A stretch of DNA of 64,000 nucleotides from Trichococcus ilyis (GCF_900109135.1 NZ_FNYT01000002.1:62001-126000); one strand, 5' to 3'. Shown: positions 9,101-16,635, counted from the stretch's first letter. Notes: generated from the sequence alone by a model not told the origin. Made by a program: numbers and translations.

Positions 9101-9234
9101 CGCTGTTCTCGTTGAACAGTTGCGGACGTTTGGTCGGCATCATTTCGCATGTCGAGGAATTGAAGACGCGCATACCTGTCCACATCGAAGTCGACCGCAC
9201 GGCGGAAGGCAGCTCCGCAAAAATCATTCTTTAA
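6175..9234 (+). CDS. sbcC: Exonuclease SbcCD subunit C (SMC-like ATPase)
   Basis: A 1019-residue Rad50/SbcC-type protein. Walker A is GPTGAGKTT (about 34-42) and the Q-loop region follows near 143 (VMLPQGEFKKLL). Two long coiled-coil arms, rich in Q, E, K and A, run from about 170 to 860. The zinc hook CPVC (about 509-512) sits between them. At the C-terminus are the signature LSGGESFKASLAL (about 924-936), Walker B TLFIDEGFGSLD (about 957-968) and the switch His in ISHVEEL. All domains are intact. It pairs with SbcD in hairpin and double-strand-end processing. A clean terminator follows. Confidence 0.95.
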   Translation: MRPLKLEMCAFGPYKEKTVLDFTQFQNQTLFLVSGPTGAGKTTIFDAIAYALYDVASGSSREKDTFKSQFAAENAICYVDLTFEYNGKNYRVRRSPAQTGPGKSGKIINLSADVAFYHDDTVTTKARDANAEIEQLLSLNYEQFKQIVMLPQGEFKKLLESNSNEKEAIFRNIFGTEILKNFQEQLKEKAKALQSQATSAQDSLQTAYSFASGISDDSLQGALSLQDTERILTRIAELLSALEEERAVLELRLTSLRSQSQSASDTIKLLEEIVQLEARQQALQEEETTVSEWKRQLERHEQAVKAEEKRLLYAAASANRNAKQEQAEKNDVFLDQLEQATHEKKSAFQAAELAFSLIPGLRDQADAAKEQEKQLIALAKKEKELAGCQQACSDASKELQKQADLKQAQKATQEQCQQKLAALKQAQKDAAILQEQMSACKMSLQQSEQLQKRISQTQKLLDEQVTTSERFLILEKEFLKLDQQFNDEVLLYNRNIAGILAEQLVEGEACPVCGSAEHPTPAQKTADTLSDQDRERLEKQRNQAFSDYQLAAAELSSIRKQLADLFEEFSIPAENFADFRQEQKEKRDMAIAIEQGLTLKMKGLQQVLAEEEALIKAQSDIEAHLQEIEQEFLALQQTLLLNETLSRNLSADIEREKQVTGDKDIAIVQKEILQLNEKIERYAIDSDRLKNEVAELEKQTAVCLANRTTYAAQVEEATSALQLAETAYTAVLDAAGPEEPFDHLILDQALCLDIQKRIRSHEDELNVTLNRLQEQSKAAAGLGADQTIASCAEQKMLLDSAIREAEGQKDQLVSDIQMLKKAAQEIASIYKKQQQIIADYQKYRTLSEIANGSKETDYISFERYVLAIYYEEIIEAANLRFQQMTNNRYLLLRKEDKGKGAGAKGLDLDVFDHYTGQTRSVKTLSGGESFKASLALALGLSDVMQSRSGGIQIDTLFIDEGFGSLDPESLDTAIEALFSLNSCGRLVGIISHVEELKTRIPVHIEVDRTAEGSSAKIIL

Positions 9235-9240
9235 AAAGGA

Positions 9241-9274
9241 AAGTCCAGTTACGGTTAGGTAACTGGACTTTTTT
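9241..9274 (+). terminator. Terminator after sbcC (likely shared with uspA)
   Basis: AAGTCCAGTTAC/GTAACTGGACTT stem (9241-9252, 9259-9270) followed by TTTT. The minus-strand side also ends in a short T run, so it may serve the convergent universal stress gene. Confidence 0.85.
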
Positions 9275-9308
9275 GCGTCTCCTGATTCGTTGGTTCAAAA
9301 GCGTCTGA

Positions 9309-9722
9309 TTAATCGTTCCTTACAATCAATACATCGCATGGTGCGTGTTTGATGACATGATTCGTCACAGAACCGACCACTAATTTCGCGATGGTGCCCT
9401 TTCCGGTAGCCCCCATTACAATCAAATCACAATTCCATTCCTCAATGAGTGTCTTGGCGATCATTTCCTTCGGATTGCCGGTGCGCATCTCTTTATGCAC
9501 CGCCACCCCGTTCGCCCGTGCATAGCGGTCAAATTCATCGAACAAAGAATCCTTGTCTTTCTGCAGTTGAGCCGCCTCATCGGCATTGTCCACCTTATCC
9601 AATATCGCAACCAGATACAGTCCCGCATTGTTCCTGGCGGCGATGTGCACCGCCTGCTTGAACGCCTTGATCGAAGCCTCCGATCCGTCCACCGGGATCA
9701 ATATATTCTTATAATTTATCAT
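9309..9722 (-). CDS. Universal stress protein UspA family
   Basis: A 137-residue single Usp domain, complete. It starts MINYKNILIPVDGSE and carries the ATP-binding signature GATGKGTIAKLVVGSVTNHV near 104-123 (G2xG9xG(S/T) type), then the terminal strand CDVLIVRN. ATP-binding members act in general stress and growth-arrest responses. Monocistronic and convergent with sbcC. The AGGGGG site eight bases before the ATG is good. Target process unknown. Confidence 0.92.
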   Translation of the reverse strand: MINYKNILIPVDGSEASIKAFKQAVHIAARNNAGLYLVAILDKVDNADEAAQLQKDKDSLFDEFDRYARANGVAVHKEMRTGNPKEMIAKTLIEEWNCDLIVMGATGKGTIAKLVVGSVTNHVIKHAPCDVLIVRND

Positions 9723-9900
9723 TCAAACCCCCTCCTTCGGAATAATCAACCAGAAAACGCTTTCCTTATTTCTATTTTACTATACTTACCACATAAACAA
9801 AAGATTAGCGGCGCTTCGGTTGATAAATTTACAAACCAAAAAAGAGCCTTGGTTGCGTGTTGCTGGCTTTCCGGAAAATATTGCCTCAGGTCCAGCGTAG

Positions 9901-10029
9901 CTCCGGGGAAGCCGCGTTCGGCCGGAGTTGGCCGGTAATTGAAAGCCGCCATCTCCGGAGAAGCTCGCTTCATCGAAGTTACAACTAGAAACAAGAGCCC
10001 CACTCCGAGGAACGGCAGGTTCACCGGAG
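9901..10029 (+). repeat. Three-hairpin repeat, copy 2 (forward)
   Basis: Units at 9901-9927, 9953-9978 and 10003-10029, starting 52 and 50 bases apart. Spacer 1 carries GGCCGGTAATT. This element plus the composite repeat at 10071-10256 fills the 9723-10257 gene-free stretch. Confidence 0.85.
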
Positions 10030-10070
10030 TTGACGATGAATGTTTAGCTCTCCGGGAAATTTGGCAAAAA

Positions 10071-10256
10071 AAAGAAGAGAGCGGGACAGAACGCGTTTAG
10101 CTCCGGACCACTGGAGCGGACAAGCGCAGAATGGTTGCAGGCCATTCGAGCATTGTTCGTGAAGTGGAGCCAGGGGCTGCGTTCTGTCCCGCGTTTACGC
10201 ACACTATGTTCGGATACACAAAGAGACTGGGAGTTTAGTCCCAGCCTCCTCTCTTG
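10071..10256. repeat. Composite palindromic repeat (family B, copy 1)
   Basis: Contains a perfect 14-bp inverted repeat GCGGGACAGAACGC (10081-10094) / GCGTTCTGTCCCGC (10179-10192). It then has an ACTATGTTCGGAT segment and a hairpin AGACTGGGA...TCCCAG, which also appear at 55096-55175. Relative to that copy it holds about 98 extra bases (10100-10197) bounded by direct repeats CGCGTTTA (10092-10099, 10190-10197). Confidence 0.7.
10220..10256 (-). terminator. Hairpin terminator downstream of the 654-residue surface protein gene
   Basis: GAGACTGGGA...TCCCAGCCTC type hairpin ending two bases before the stop codon. It is the distal part of the family B repeat, which may have been co-opted as terminator. 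Confidence 0.55.
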
Positions 10257-10257
10257 T

Positions 10258-12222
10258 TTAATCTGATTGTGTACCCGATTCTGGTACCGTTGATTCAGAT
10301 AATACACCGACGGCCTCATCCTGTGACACAGCTTCTTCCGGAGCAGCTTCCAATAAATCACCCTCATCGGTAGTTTCAACACTTGCCGATTGCGCAGCTT
10401 CTGGTTCCGATTGTAGGGGAGTCTGTGAAGTTTGAAGACTTTCGGATGCTGACAACGTATTGGCCATTACACCGAGGTTTTGACCATTCCTGATGAAGTT
10501 GAATTTGTAATAACTGCCGCTGATGATATCGTTGATTCCGTTGCTCAGGCTAAAATTAAACCCATCAGGAAGGTTTATGGATTCGAACGAGAACGTAACT
10601 TTCATGATTTTCAGGTTTGGGCTGTAAACAATCTCAGATATGCGCAGGCCGTTGATCATTTCCGCTTGACCAGGGAATCGGAAATCAAAGTAGTGGTTGC
10701 CCGTATTCATGAGATACAGTACGGGCGGATTCCCTTCATCGCTGACATAATAAATTGTATTGCCCTGGGGTTTCTTAAGCACCGGAATGTTAAGTTCTTG
10801 GCTGCTGATTTTCACCTGATTGTTGCCACCGATATCATACCAATCCGTTGGAATTTGCATATACGGATCAATCGGCAAAGCTTTCACATTTCTTTCTATT
10901 TTTAACTCTTCCCCGCTAGTGCCTGTAATGAAAATGGTCAGCCGCTTGATCTCATCCAAATCGCTGACGAAATCCGCAACTTTCACTTTAAAAGAATTAG
11001 TGCTTTTATCCACTTTGGCAATCATTGCGTCGGCCTTTTGCGCTTCGAATCTGATTCTGTATGCGGACAGCTGCAGCGGTGATTCTGATAAAGAGGCGAG
11101 CGGCGAGTAGGTATTATTCTGGATATACGCTAAGCGCATAACGGAATCCTGTTTAGAAGTATAAATAGGCAGGACATCTTTTCGGTATTCTGCATTATTA
11201 TGATAGTCAGCGTTATCGGTTGTTAAAAGCAATCTTTTCGCGAATAGGGATCCTTTAAAAGTTAAAACCTTATTATTGTTGGATTGAAACTGAAATTTCA
11301 TATCGTAATCATAATCGCTTATTGTAGTCGAATGCATGTACTGATTCACATCAGCGTCCAAGGATACATCAACACGCACTTTGCCATCCGACCATTCTTC
11401 TTTGACATTAAAAGGCGGGTCCAATTTCGAAATTTGTTTGAAATTCCATTTTTGATTGCTCTTGCTGTAATCGATGTAAATGGATAGATCGTCTAAATTT
11501 TTGATCCGCGTACCATCTTTTGTTTCACCATAGTACATGATTTCAGTTTCTAACTCATTGATATACCGCACACCCGTTTTGGAATCAAATTTCCACCTAG
11601 GATCACTATCCAGCGGCCATCCGGGAATCAGATTTTCGGCTTCCAGAACGATAGCGATCGGATCGAATTGCGCTTCATCATGGAACATCTGCTTCGGGTC
11701 GCTAGCGTTGGTTTGCGTCAGACTGAATGCGATGGAAAGCTCGAAATTCTCGGTCGCATCAGGCATCATCGCAGACTTGACCTTGACGCTGTAGTTTTTT
11801 TGACTGCCCGGCTCGATGACGACCGGTTCCCCGCCTTTTTCGATAAAGCTGTCCTTCCCTAGCTCAAGATCCGCAACATACTCATCCCCTTCATAGAGAG
11901 CCAAAGTGACTCCTGCAGCCACAGTGTTTGGTATGCTGCCATCCAGTCTGTAGCCGATTTTGCCATCGAGGCTGCCGGCATTCCGCAAGGTGGTCGTCAA
12001 CAGCGTCTGTTCAGGCGAATCCGCTGAAAGCGAGACGCTTTGTCTCAAATCGCTGGATGCATCTTCAAGTTTTACATTTCCAAGCGTCAATTCGATCCCT
12101 GCATCGACCGACACCGAATCCGAAAAACTTGCTGCAGAATAACGCGGGGTCTGGAACAGAAAAAGAGCAAAGAACAGCATACAGCAAATGAACAACCGGA
12201 AGATTTCATTTTTGTTTACCAA
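10258..12222 (-). CDS. Exported 654-residue protein with TasA-like N-terminus
   Basis: A 654-residue exported protein with a hydrophobic signal segment at about 8-24 (FRLFICCMLFFALFLF) and then SYSAASFSDSVSVDAGIELTLGN. The phrase ELTLGNVKLED repeats the KLTLGNLAITN of the TasA-like protein encoded upstream, suggesting the same secretion class. The middle (about 190-560) is beta-rich and unrecognised. The last ~65 residues are a low-complexity Glu/Ser/Ala/Pro tail. There is no LPXTG or C-terminal anchor. The start is TTG behind AAGGAGAAGG. A hairpin separates it from the TasA-like gene 120 bases upstream. It is probably a partner or minor component of the same extracellular fibre, but its function is not established. 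Confidence 0.7.
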   Translation of the reverse strand: MVNKNEIFRLFICCMLFFALFLFQTPRYSAASFSDSVSVDAGIELTLGNVKLEDASSDLRQSVSLSADSPEQTLLTTTLRNAGSLDGKIGYRLDGSIPNTVAAGVTLALYEGDEYVADLELGKDSFIEKGGEPVVIEPGSQKNYSVKVKSAMMPDATENFELSIAFSLTQTNASDPKQMFHDEAQFDPIAIVLEAENLIPGWPLDSDPRWKFDSKTGVRYINELETEIMYYGETKDGTRIKNLDDLSIYIDYSKSNQKWNFKQISKLDPPFNVKEEWSDGKVRVDVSLDADVNQYMHSTTISDYDYDMKFQFQSNNNKVLTFKGSLFAKRLLLTTDNADYHNNAEYRKDVLPIYTSKQDSVMRLAYIQNNTYSPLASLSESPLQLSAYRIRFEAQKADAMIAKVDKSTNSFKVKVADFVSDLDEIKRLTIFITGTSGEELKIERNVKALPIDPYMQIPTDWYDIGGNNQVKISSQELNIPVLKKPQGNTIYYVSDEGNPPVLYLMNTGNHYFDFRFPGQAEMINGLRISEIVYSPNLKIMKVTFSFESINLPDGFNFSLSNGINDIISGSYYKFNFIRNGQNLGVMANTLSASESLQTSQTPLQSEPEAAQSASVETTDEGDLLEAAPEEAVSQDEAVGVLSESTVPESGTQSD

Positions 12223-12263
12223 ACCTTACCCTTCTCCTTTCCTTTGGTTCCTTTAACCCAAGG

Positions 12264-12292
12264 ATACCCCCTAGCGAAATGTTAGGGGGTAT
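12264..12292 (-). terminator. Intercistronic hairpin between the TasA-like and 654-residue genes
   Basis: Perfect 10-bp stem ATACCCCCTA/TAGGGGGTAT. The T-tract is on the plus-strand side, and on the minus strand no T run follows. It may be a partial attenuator or RNA processing site that lowers expression of the downstream gene. Confidence 0.5.
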
Positions 12293-12342
12293 TTTCATAA
12301 TTAATACAATTCATAAACGGATGCATCAGGAAAAAATTTGAA

Positions 12343-12915
12343 TTATTGTTCGTTTGTTTGTTTTACTGTTACAGTAATAGCTTTTTGTAAATAATCAAGC
12401 GTGTATTCGTTAGGTCCGTTGAATGAATCCATTCCATTGTAGGCACCTTGCGTATCAGCAGGTACTTCAATTTTCACATCAAAAGTGATGCTTTCTCTAG
12501 ATTTCAACGTATACTCCTTGTCATTTGTTAAATCACCAACAGAAACAGTGAAAGGTGATTGTACATCTGCATTTTTCTCAAGAATATCAGTGTTTAGAGT
12601 CACCACTTGATCCAGAGACCCTGTATTTGTAAATTTGAATGTTCTTGTGAAGCTATCTCCAGGCTGAACAAACTTCATGTCTTTTGCATCAGTTATTACG
12701 GTGTCCTTCACGTAACCCGCAGTAGTATTTCCATTCCCTGTATATTTCCAAGATTCTGTTTCATTTGTGATTGCAAGGTTACCCAATGTAAGCTTGATTT
12801 CTGCTTCTTGCTTTGCTTCATCCGTGAAGTAAGCGCGCGTTCCGTAAGCGGCGGTAGTGATGAAAAGCAGTGCAAGCAATAAAAGTGGCAGTTGTTTTTT
12901 CTTTTTATTCTTCAT
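12343..12915 (-). CDS. TasA/camelysin-like SipW-dependent surface protein
   Basis: A 190-residue protein with a Lys-rich start (MKNKKKKQ), a 17-residue hydrophobic core and a SipW-type cleavage region (TTAAYGTRAYFTDEAK). The mature part begins KLTLGNLAIT. This is the pattern of the TasA/camelysin family, amyloid-like fibre or surface proteins secreted through SipW. The mature domain (about 34-185) is beta-rich with one folded unit (TFKFTNTGSLDQVVTLN). A strong promoter lies just upstream. With the SipW-type peptidase gene 450 bases away it forms a plausible biofilm-fibre module. B. subtilis TasA is longer (261), so equivalence is not claimed. Confidence 0.82.
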   Translation of the reverse strand: MKNKKKKQLPLLLLALLFITTAAYGTRAYFTDEAKQEAEIKLTLGNLAITNETESWKYTGNGNTTAGYVKDTVITDAKDMKFVQPGDSFTRTFKFTNTGSLDQVVTLNTDILEKNADVQSPFTVSVGDLTNDKEYTLKSRESITFDVKIEVPADTQGAYNGMDSFNGPNEYTLDYLQKAITVTVKQTNEQ

Positions 12916-12964
12916 GTGAATAATAATTCCCTTCGCTGTATATTTGTTAGTTAATTTCCTAAAC

Positions 12965-12993
12965 TAATATAATACATCCGTGGTTGCACGTCA
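12965..12993 (-). promoter_or_regulatory. Sigma-A promoter of the TasA-like gene
   Basis: TTGACG (12988-12993), 17-base spacer, TATATT (12965-12970) on the minus strand. The rest of the 12916-13365 gap is A/T-rich with no further feature beyond the sipW terminator. Confidence 0.75.
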
Positions 12994-13308
12994 ATCGACA
13001 AACATTCGATTTTTGTTCAAAATAAACACAAGTTTCTGTTTTAAAGAAAAAAATACAAAATTGTTTTTTTTATTTTCCAAAAGAGCTTTGTTTTATGTGC
13101 TTTCATTTTTTTAGTCCGATTTGACTAATTGTTCTATCGCAAACTTCCAAACATTAGTCTTCAAGTCGTGATCTTGTGTATCACATTATGAAACCACAGG
13201 ATGTGCCAGCAGAAAATCATAATCACACCGTAAGGATATGTGCATTTCTGCTCAAAAAATTCCGGATCGGGCATTATATCACCGCAAATCATCCGCCATT
13301 TATACAAT

Positions 13309-13352
13309 AAAGAAGCAGGATGGCATCCACGGACATGCCACCCTGCTTCTTT
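13309..13352 (-). terminator. Terminator of the SipW-type peptidase gene
   Basis: AAAGAAGCAGGATGGCAT pairs with ATGCCACCCTGCTTCTTT (one bulge) around a 7-base loop, 14 bases past the stop. Confidence 0.8.
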
Positions 13353-13365
13353 CAATTGGACTATC

Positions 13366-13875
13366 TCAATGTTCCGACTCGACTGGCTCTTCCTCATCAT
13401 CACTCTTATAATAGATAAAAATGACATAAACTCCCATCAGGAATACCAACACCGGGAAGACAAACGGCTTCTGCATGAACAGGATGACCTGTCCGAATGC
13501 GGGGATGATGGCTTGGAGAGTCCCTACATAGGTCCTCGCCGTGACAACCGCTGCGTCTGCCGCTCCATTGGCATCCCCTTGCGTCTCAGCTCCCGATTCG
13601 GTCATCGCTTTGATCCGGTGCGTCACGATGGTCCCGTCCTCGGTGAAAGTAATGACATCCTCTTCGGCCAAATCCGAAAAATCCTCCTGCTTCACGATCA
13701 GGTAATCTCCGGGTGAAAAAGTCGGCTCCATACTGCCGCTCGTGACGATATAGCCTTTATATCCGAACAGTCCGTTTCCTTCAGGGGCGGAAAAAAAGTT
13801 CAGGGCACCAACGAGAATGAACAGCAAGATCAGCGGCAACAACAGAAATGACAGCAAAGTTTTTATGAGTTTCAT
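13366..13875 (-). CDS. SipW-type signal peptidase I
   Basis: A 169-residue signal peptidase I of the ER/archaeal class. An N-terminal membrane segment (LLSFLLLPLILLFILVGAL) is followed by the nucleophile motif TSGSMEP (Ser about 46). There is a catalytic His in IVTHRI, in place of the Lys of ordinary bacterial enzymes, and a second membrane segment near the C-terminus (FVFPVLVFLMGVYVIFIYY) with an acidic tail. SipW processes TasA-type precursors; such a gene lies next downstream. The ATG at 13875 is preferred over an upstream in-frame start because it follows GAAAGGAAA by seven bases. Confidence 0.85.
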   Translation of the reverse strand: MKLIKTLLSFLLLPLILLFILVGALNFFSAPEGNGLFGYKGYIVTSGSMEPTFSPGDYLIVKQEDFSDLAEEDVITFTEDGTIVTHRIKAMTESGAETQGDANGAADAAVVTARTYVGTLQAIIPAFGQVILFMQKPFVFPVLVFLMGVYVIFIYYKSDDEEEPVESEH

Positions 13876-13917
13876 GTGGATTTCCTTTCGAATGGTTCGT
13901 TTATTTATTAAAATAAC

Positions 13918-13949
13918 ACGAAAAAAAGAGGAATGCCAGTGCATTCCTC
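13918..13949 (-). terminator. Terminator of the HTH-PfkB gene
   Basis: GAGGAATGC/GCATTCCTC stem with a 4-base loop and a run of seven T on the minus strand. Confidence 0.85.
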
Positions 13950-13957
13950 CAGTGACT

Positions 13958-15082
13958 CTAGATTTCTCTGCTTTCCAACTTGCCGATTTCTTTCACATCT
14001 TTGCGCAACACAGCTTGCGAAAGGTTCGGCCGTACTTTATAAGCCGATTTTGATGACATCACGGCATTCACCAGACCGGTCTGGATCATTTCCGTGATAT
14101 CCTCCGTTCTCAGGTAGGAGTAGACGAGTCCGGCACAAAGCGCTTCGTTCGTTCCCCAGATGTAGGTGTCGGTATTTCCGTTTTTCAGGTCATAGATGTG
14201 CATGCCATATTTTTCGCTGGCATAACCGACGCTCTGACTGTTTTTTGTGATGATGACATGCTGCACCCCTTTGTCCAGCCAGTGCTGTAAAGCTTTCCGC
14301 ATGGATGCATCATCGGTGATTTCGATGTCGAAGTGTTTCTCGGTTTCGTCATGCTTGGTGATCAGCAGCTTCAATCCCTTGAGATTTTCCGGGATGTTGT
14401 ACAGCTTCAGCACGGATGCGCTGATCAAGGCGACCGGAATGTCGTATTTCGAACCGATTTCAAGCAGATGTTCGACACTCTCTTTCGGACAGTTCGAATC
14501 GACAATGATGGATTTTGCTCGCTTCAATGTCGCCAGATGCTTCAGCAACCATTTTGGCTGCATGTACTCGTAGATATCCATTTCGGCCAGCCCGATGATC
14601 ATTTTGCCTGTTTCATCAATGACTTCCATGAAGGTGCCTGTCGAAAATCCAGGGATCATTTCGACTTCGGATGTCCTCATCAACGGCCGCATGGCTTCTT
14701 CGATCGTATGCCATTCCGCATCATCTCCGACCAAAGAAAGCATGACGACATCTTCCTGCAGCCTTCCCAGATTCTCAGCGATGCTGAGGGCAACCCCACC
14801 GATGGACGTCTGCGAGGTGACATTATTCGATTGCCCATGGACAAGGGCCCCCTCCACAAAATAGCGGCGATCGATGCAGGCTGCTCCGATGCAGACGATC
14901 GGTCTGGTGTCGTTGATCACGTAGGCTTTACCGAGAAGATAGCCTCGTCTTACCAGTCCGGAGATGATGTTCGCCACTGCTGGACGCGACAAACCTATTT
15001 TTGTAGCCAGATCCTGCTGCGATATGAAAGGATTTTCCTTTATGTAGCTCAGTATCTTTGATTCTTTTTCATTTAAAGCCAT
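13958..15082 (-). CDS. Winged-helix plus PfkB-fold protein with altered catalytic motif
   Basis: A 374-residue fusion. Residues 1-55 form a MarR/GntR-like helix-turn-helix (SQQDLATKIGLSRPAVANIISGLVRRGYL). From 60 on there is a PfkB sugar/nucleoside-kinase fold like pseudouridine kinase PsuK. The fold is recognisable: the first strand VCIGAACIDR, GGVALSIAENLGRL, SLVGDDAEW, and IVDSNCP. However, the anion-hole/catalytic GAGD motif is replaced by GTNE (about 319-322, in IWGTNEALCAG). The family is expected to bind nucleosides such as pseudouridine. The change suggests a ligand-sensing regulator or an atypical kinase. A strong promoter precedes it. Confidence 0.75.
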   Translation of the reverse strand: MALNEKESKILSYIKENPFISQQDLATKIGLSRPAVANIISGLVRRGYLLGKAYVINDTRPIVCIGAACIDRRYFVEGALVHGQSNNVTSQTSIGGVALSIAENLGRLQEDVVMLSLVGDDAEWHTIEEAMRPLMRTSEVEMIPGFSTGTFMEVIDETGKMIIGLAEMDIYEYMQPKWLLKHLATLKRAKSIIVDSNCPKESVEHLLEIGSKYDIPVALISASVLKLYNIPENLKGLKLLITKHDETEKHFDIEITDDASMRKALQHWLDKGVQHVIITKNSQSVGYASEKYGMHIYDLKNGNTDTYIWGTNEALCAGLVYSYLRTEDITEMIQTGLVNAVMSSKSAYKVRPNLSQAVLRKDVKEIGKLESREI

Positions 15083-15162
15083 GTTTCAATTCCCCTAACT
15101 CTATCAAAACTCGGCAATGCCGAACGTATTCTTTTAGCAACATTTTCTGCCCCTAAAGGTAT

Positions 15163-15191
15163 AGTATATAACCAATGGACGCCGTTGCCAA
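15163..15191 (-). promoter_or_regulatory. Sigma-A promoter of the HTH-PfkB gene
   Basis: TTGGCA (15186-15191), 17-base spacer, TATACT (15163-15168) on the minus strand. A short dyad GCCGT...ACGGC overlaps the -35 and could be an operator. Confidence 0.65.
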
Positions 15192-15269
15192 ACGAACACG
15201 GCATATTGTAACCTTTTCTTAACTCCTTTGCATCAGTCAGAGTAGTTTTATTACAAAACCAAGCTGTGC

Positions 15270-15275
15270 TATAAT
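15270..15275 (+). promoter_or_regulatory. Extended -10 element of the HAD phosphatase gene
   Basis: TGCTATAAT (TGn + TATAAT) 30 bases before the start codon; the -35 is weak. Confidence 0.5.
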
Positions 15276-15304
15276 AACAAGAAACATCCCAAGGAGCTGT
15301 ACAT

Positions 15305-15928
15305 ATGATTCATACATTTATTTTTGACGTCGACGGAACGATTGTGGATACGGAAGCGTCCATTTTCAAAGGCCTGGATGCCGTCCTCCGCGAATACGCA
15401 GGCAGAGAGGCTACACCGGAAGATATGCGCGCCGTTTTCGGCCGCCCAGGCATGGAAGGCCTGCAGTCTCTGGGTTTCACTCCCGAAGAAGCTGCCAAGC
15501 TGCATCCGAAATGGAGCACATTATCCAAAAGTTATGCCGACAGCGTGCAAATATTTGCCGGAATGGAAGATACGCTGCGTCAGTTGAAGGAGAACAATCA
15601 CCTGTTGGGTATTGTCACCTCCAAAACGAAAGAGAGCTACGCGTTGAACATCACACCATTCGGCTTGGATGACTATTTCGATGTCATCATCACTTCAAGC
15701 GACACCGAAGAGCACAAGCCTTCCGGACAACCATTGACGGAATGCTTGCGCCGCTTGGGGATTACCGAACATGAAGCCATCTACATCGGCGATTCCATTT
15801 ATGACAACCAATGCGCCCGAAATGCCGCAGTCGCGTTTGGTTTGGCCGAATGGGGTTCGCACACGACTGAAGGCTTCGACGCGGACCACATTTTCAAGGC
15901 ACCCGAAGATATCCTATCCCTTGTATAG
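15305..15928 (+). CDS. HAD-superfamily hydrolase (phosphoglycolate-phosphatase-like)
   Basis: A 207-residue HAD subfamily IA hydrolase. Motif I is FDVDGTIVD (8-16, nucleophile Asp), motif II VTSKTK (about 101-106), motif III the Lys in EHKPSG, and motif IV YIGDSIYDN (about 158-166). The alpha-helical cap lies at about 18-80. The profile is close to PpaX/Gph-type phosphatases, but the substrate cannot be assigned by sequence alone. The start follows AAGGAG with an eight-base spacer. Single gene, convergent with the TPR gene. Confidence 0.85.
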   Translation: MIHTFIFDVDGTIVDTEASIFKGLDAVLREYAGREATPEDMRAVFGRPGMEGLQSLGFTPEEAAKLHPKWSTLSKSYADSVQIFAGMEDTLRQLKENNHLLGIVTSKTKESYALNITPFGLDDYFDVIITSSDTEEHKPSGQPLTECLRRLGITEHEAIYIGDSIYDNQCARNAAVAFGLAEWGSHTTEGFDADHIFKAPEDILSLV

Positions 15929-15935
15929 AATACGC

Positions 15936-15963
15936 AAGCAACCCGGAAAAGGGTTGCTTTTTT
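15936..15963 (+). terminator. Terminator between the HAD and TPR genes
   Basis: AAGCAACCC/GGGTTGCTT stem followed by TTTT; possibly bidirectional. Confidence 0.8.
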
Positions 15964-15975
15964 CGTTCCAAGAGT

Positions 15976-16635
15976 TCATTCTTCGCTCTTTGCACGCTTC
16001 ATCCGAAACTGCAATTCAGCTGCCGCTTCCGAATTTTTATTTTTCATGTACAAGGCATGGCTTTCTCGGTAAGAATCGTGGGCTCTGTCCAATTCATTGA
16101 GGGTAAAATGGTAATCGCCGAGACCACGCATGATGCTGGCCCGGCATTCCTCATCTTCGGACTTGTCGGCATATTTCTTTGCCTTATCAAGGTTCATTTT
16201 TCCCTTGATCGGATTCCGTTGCAGCAAAGACAGCATCGCCGCTTCACAGTAGCTTCTTGCCAATCCGCAATAATCATCGGGGAAATGCGTCAGCCGGAAA
16301 GTGATTTCTTCCTCGCACATCAATGCTGCCAGATCGTATTCTTCCATCCAGCGGGTATTCACCGCCAAAGCATGCAGATACTCCGCTTCCTTTTCCAAGT
16401 TTTTGTTCTTTTTCGCGTAAAACAACAGCTCCTCGAGACACTCCTTGGCCCCGGCAAAATTTTTCTGCGCCGCATAGCACTTCGCCAGCTTGTCTACGAC
16501 CTTTTGATATTCTTCCGATTTCGGGTCATCCAACAAGTATAAAGCATCGATGTATTTTTTCTCAGCACGGGCATAATCGTTCGCCAGCATCGCTATTTCA
16601 GCAATCTCGATCAGTTGATGGACTTCGTTATTCAT
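15976..16635 (-). CDS. TPR-repeat protein
   Basis: A 219-residue all-helical cytosolic protein with about five tetratricopeptide-like helix pairs. Examples are ANDYARAEKKYIDALYLL, QKNFAGAKECLEELLFYAK and LNELDRAHDSYRESHALYM. No signal peptide or catalytic domain. TPR proteins act as protein-binding scaffolds; the partner is unknown and neighbours give no hint. The ATG at 16635 is used instead of an upstream TTG because AGAGGG sits eight bases before it. Confidence 0.75.
   Translation of the reverse strand: MNNEVHQLIEIAEIAMLANDYARAEKKYIDALYLLDDPKSEEYQKVVDKLAKCYAAQKNFAGAKECLEELLFYAKKNKNLEKEAEYLHALAVNTRWMEEYDLAALMCEEEITFRLTHFPDDYCGLARSYCEAAMLSLLQRNPIKGKMNLDKAKKYADKSEDEECRASIMRGLGDYHFTLNELDRAHDSYRESHALYMKNKNSEAAAELQFRMKRAKSEE

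Noticed and set aside
9901-10029. CRISPR-like array (26-27-nt units with 24-25-nt spacers)
   Set aside because: There are only three units per locus, the units differ from each other, and the spacers are conserved between six loci. No cas genes or leader are present. This is a dispersed hairpin repeat, not a CRISPR.
10258-12222. Cell-wall-anchored (LPXTG) protein
   Set aside because: The C-terminus is a low-complexity acidic tail without LPXTG, hydrophobic segment or basic end.
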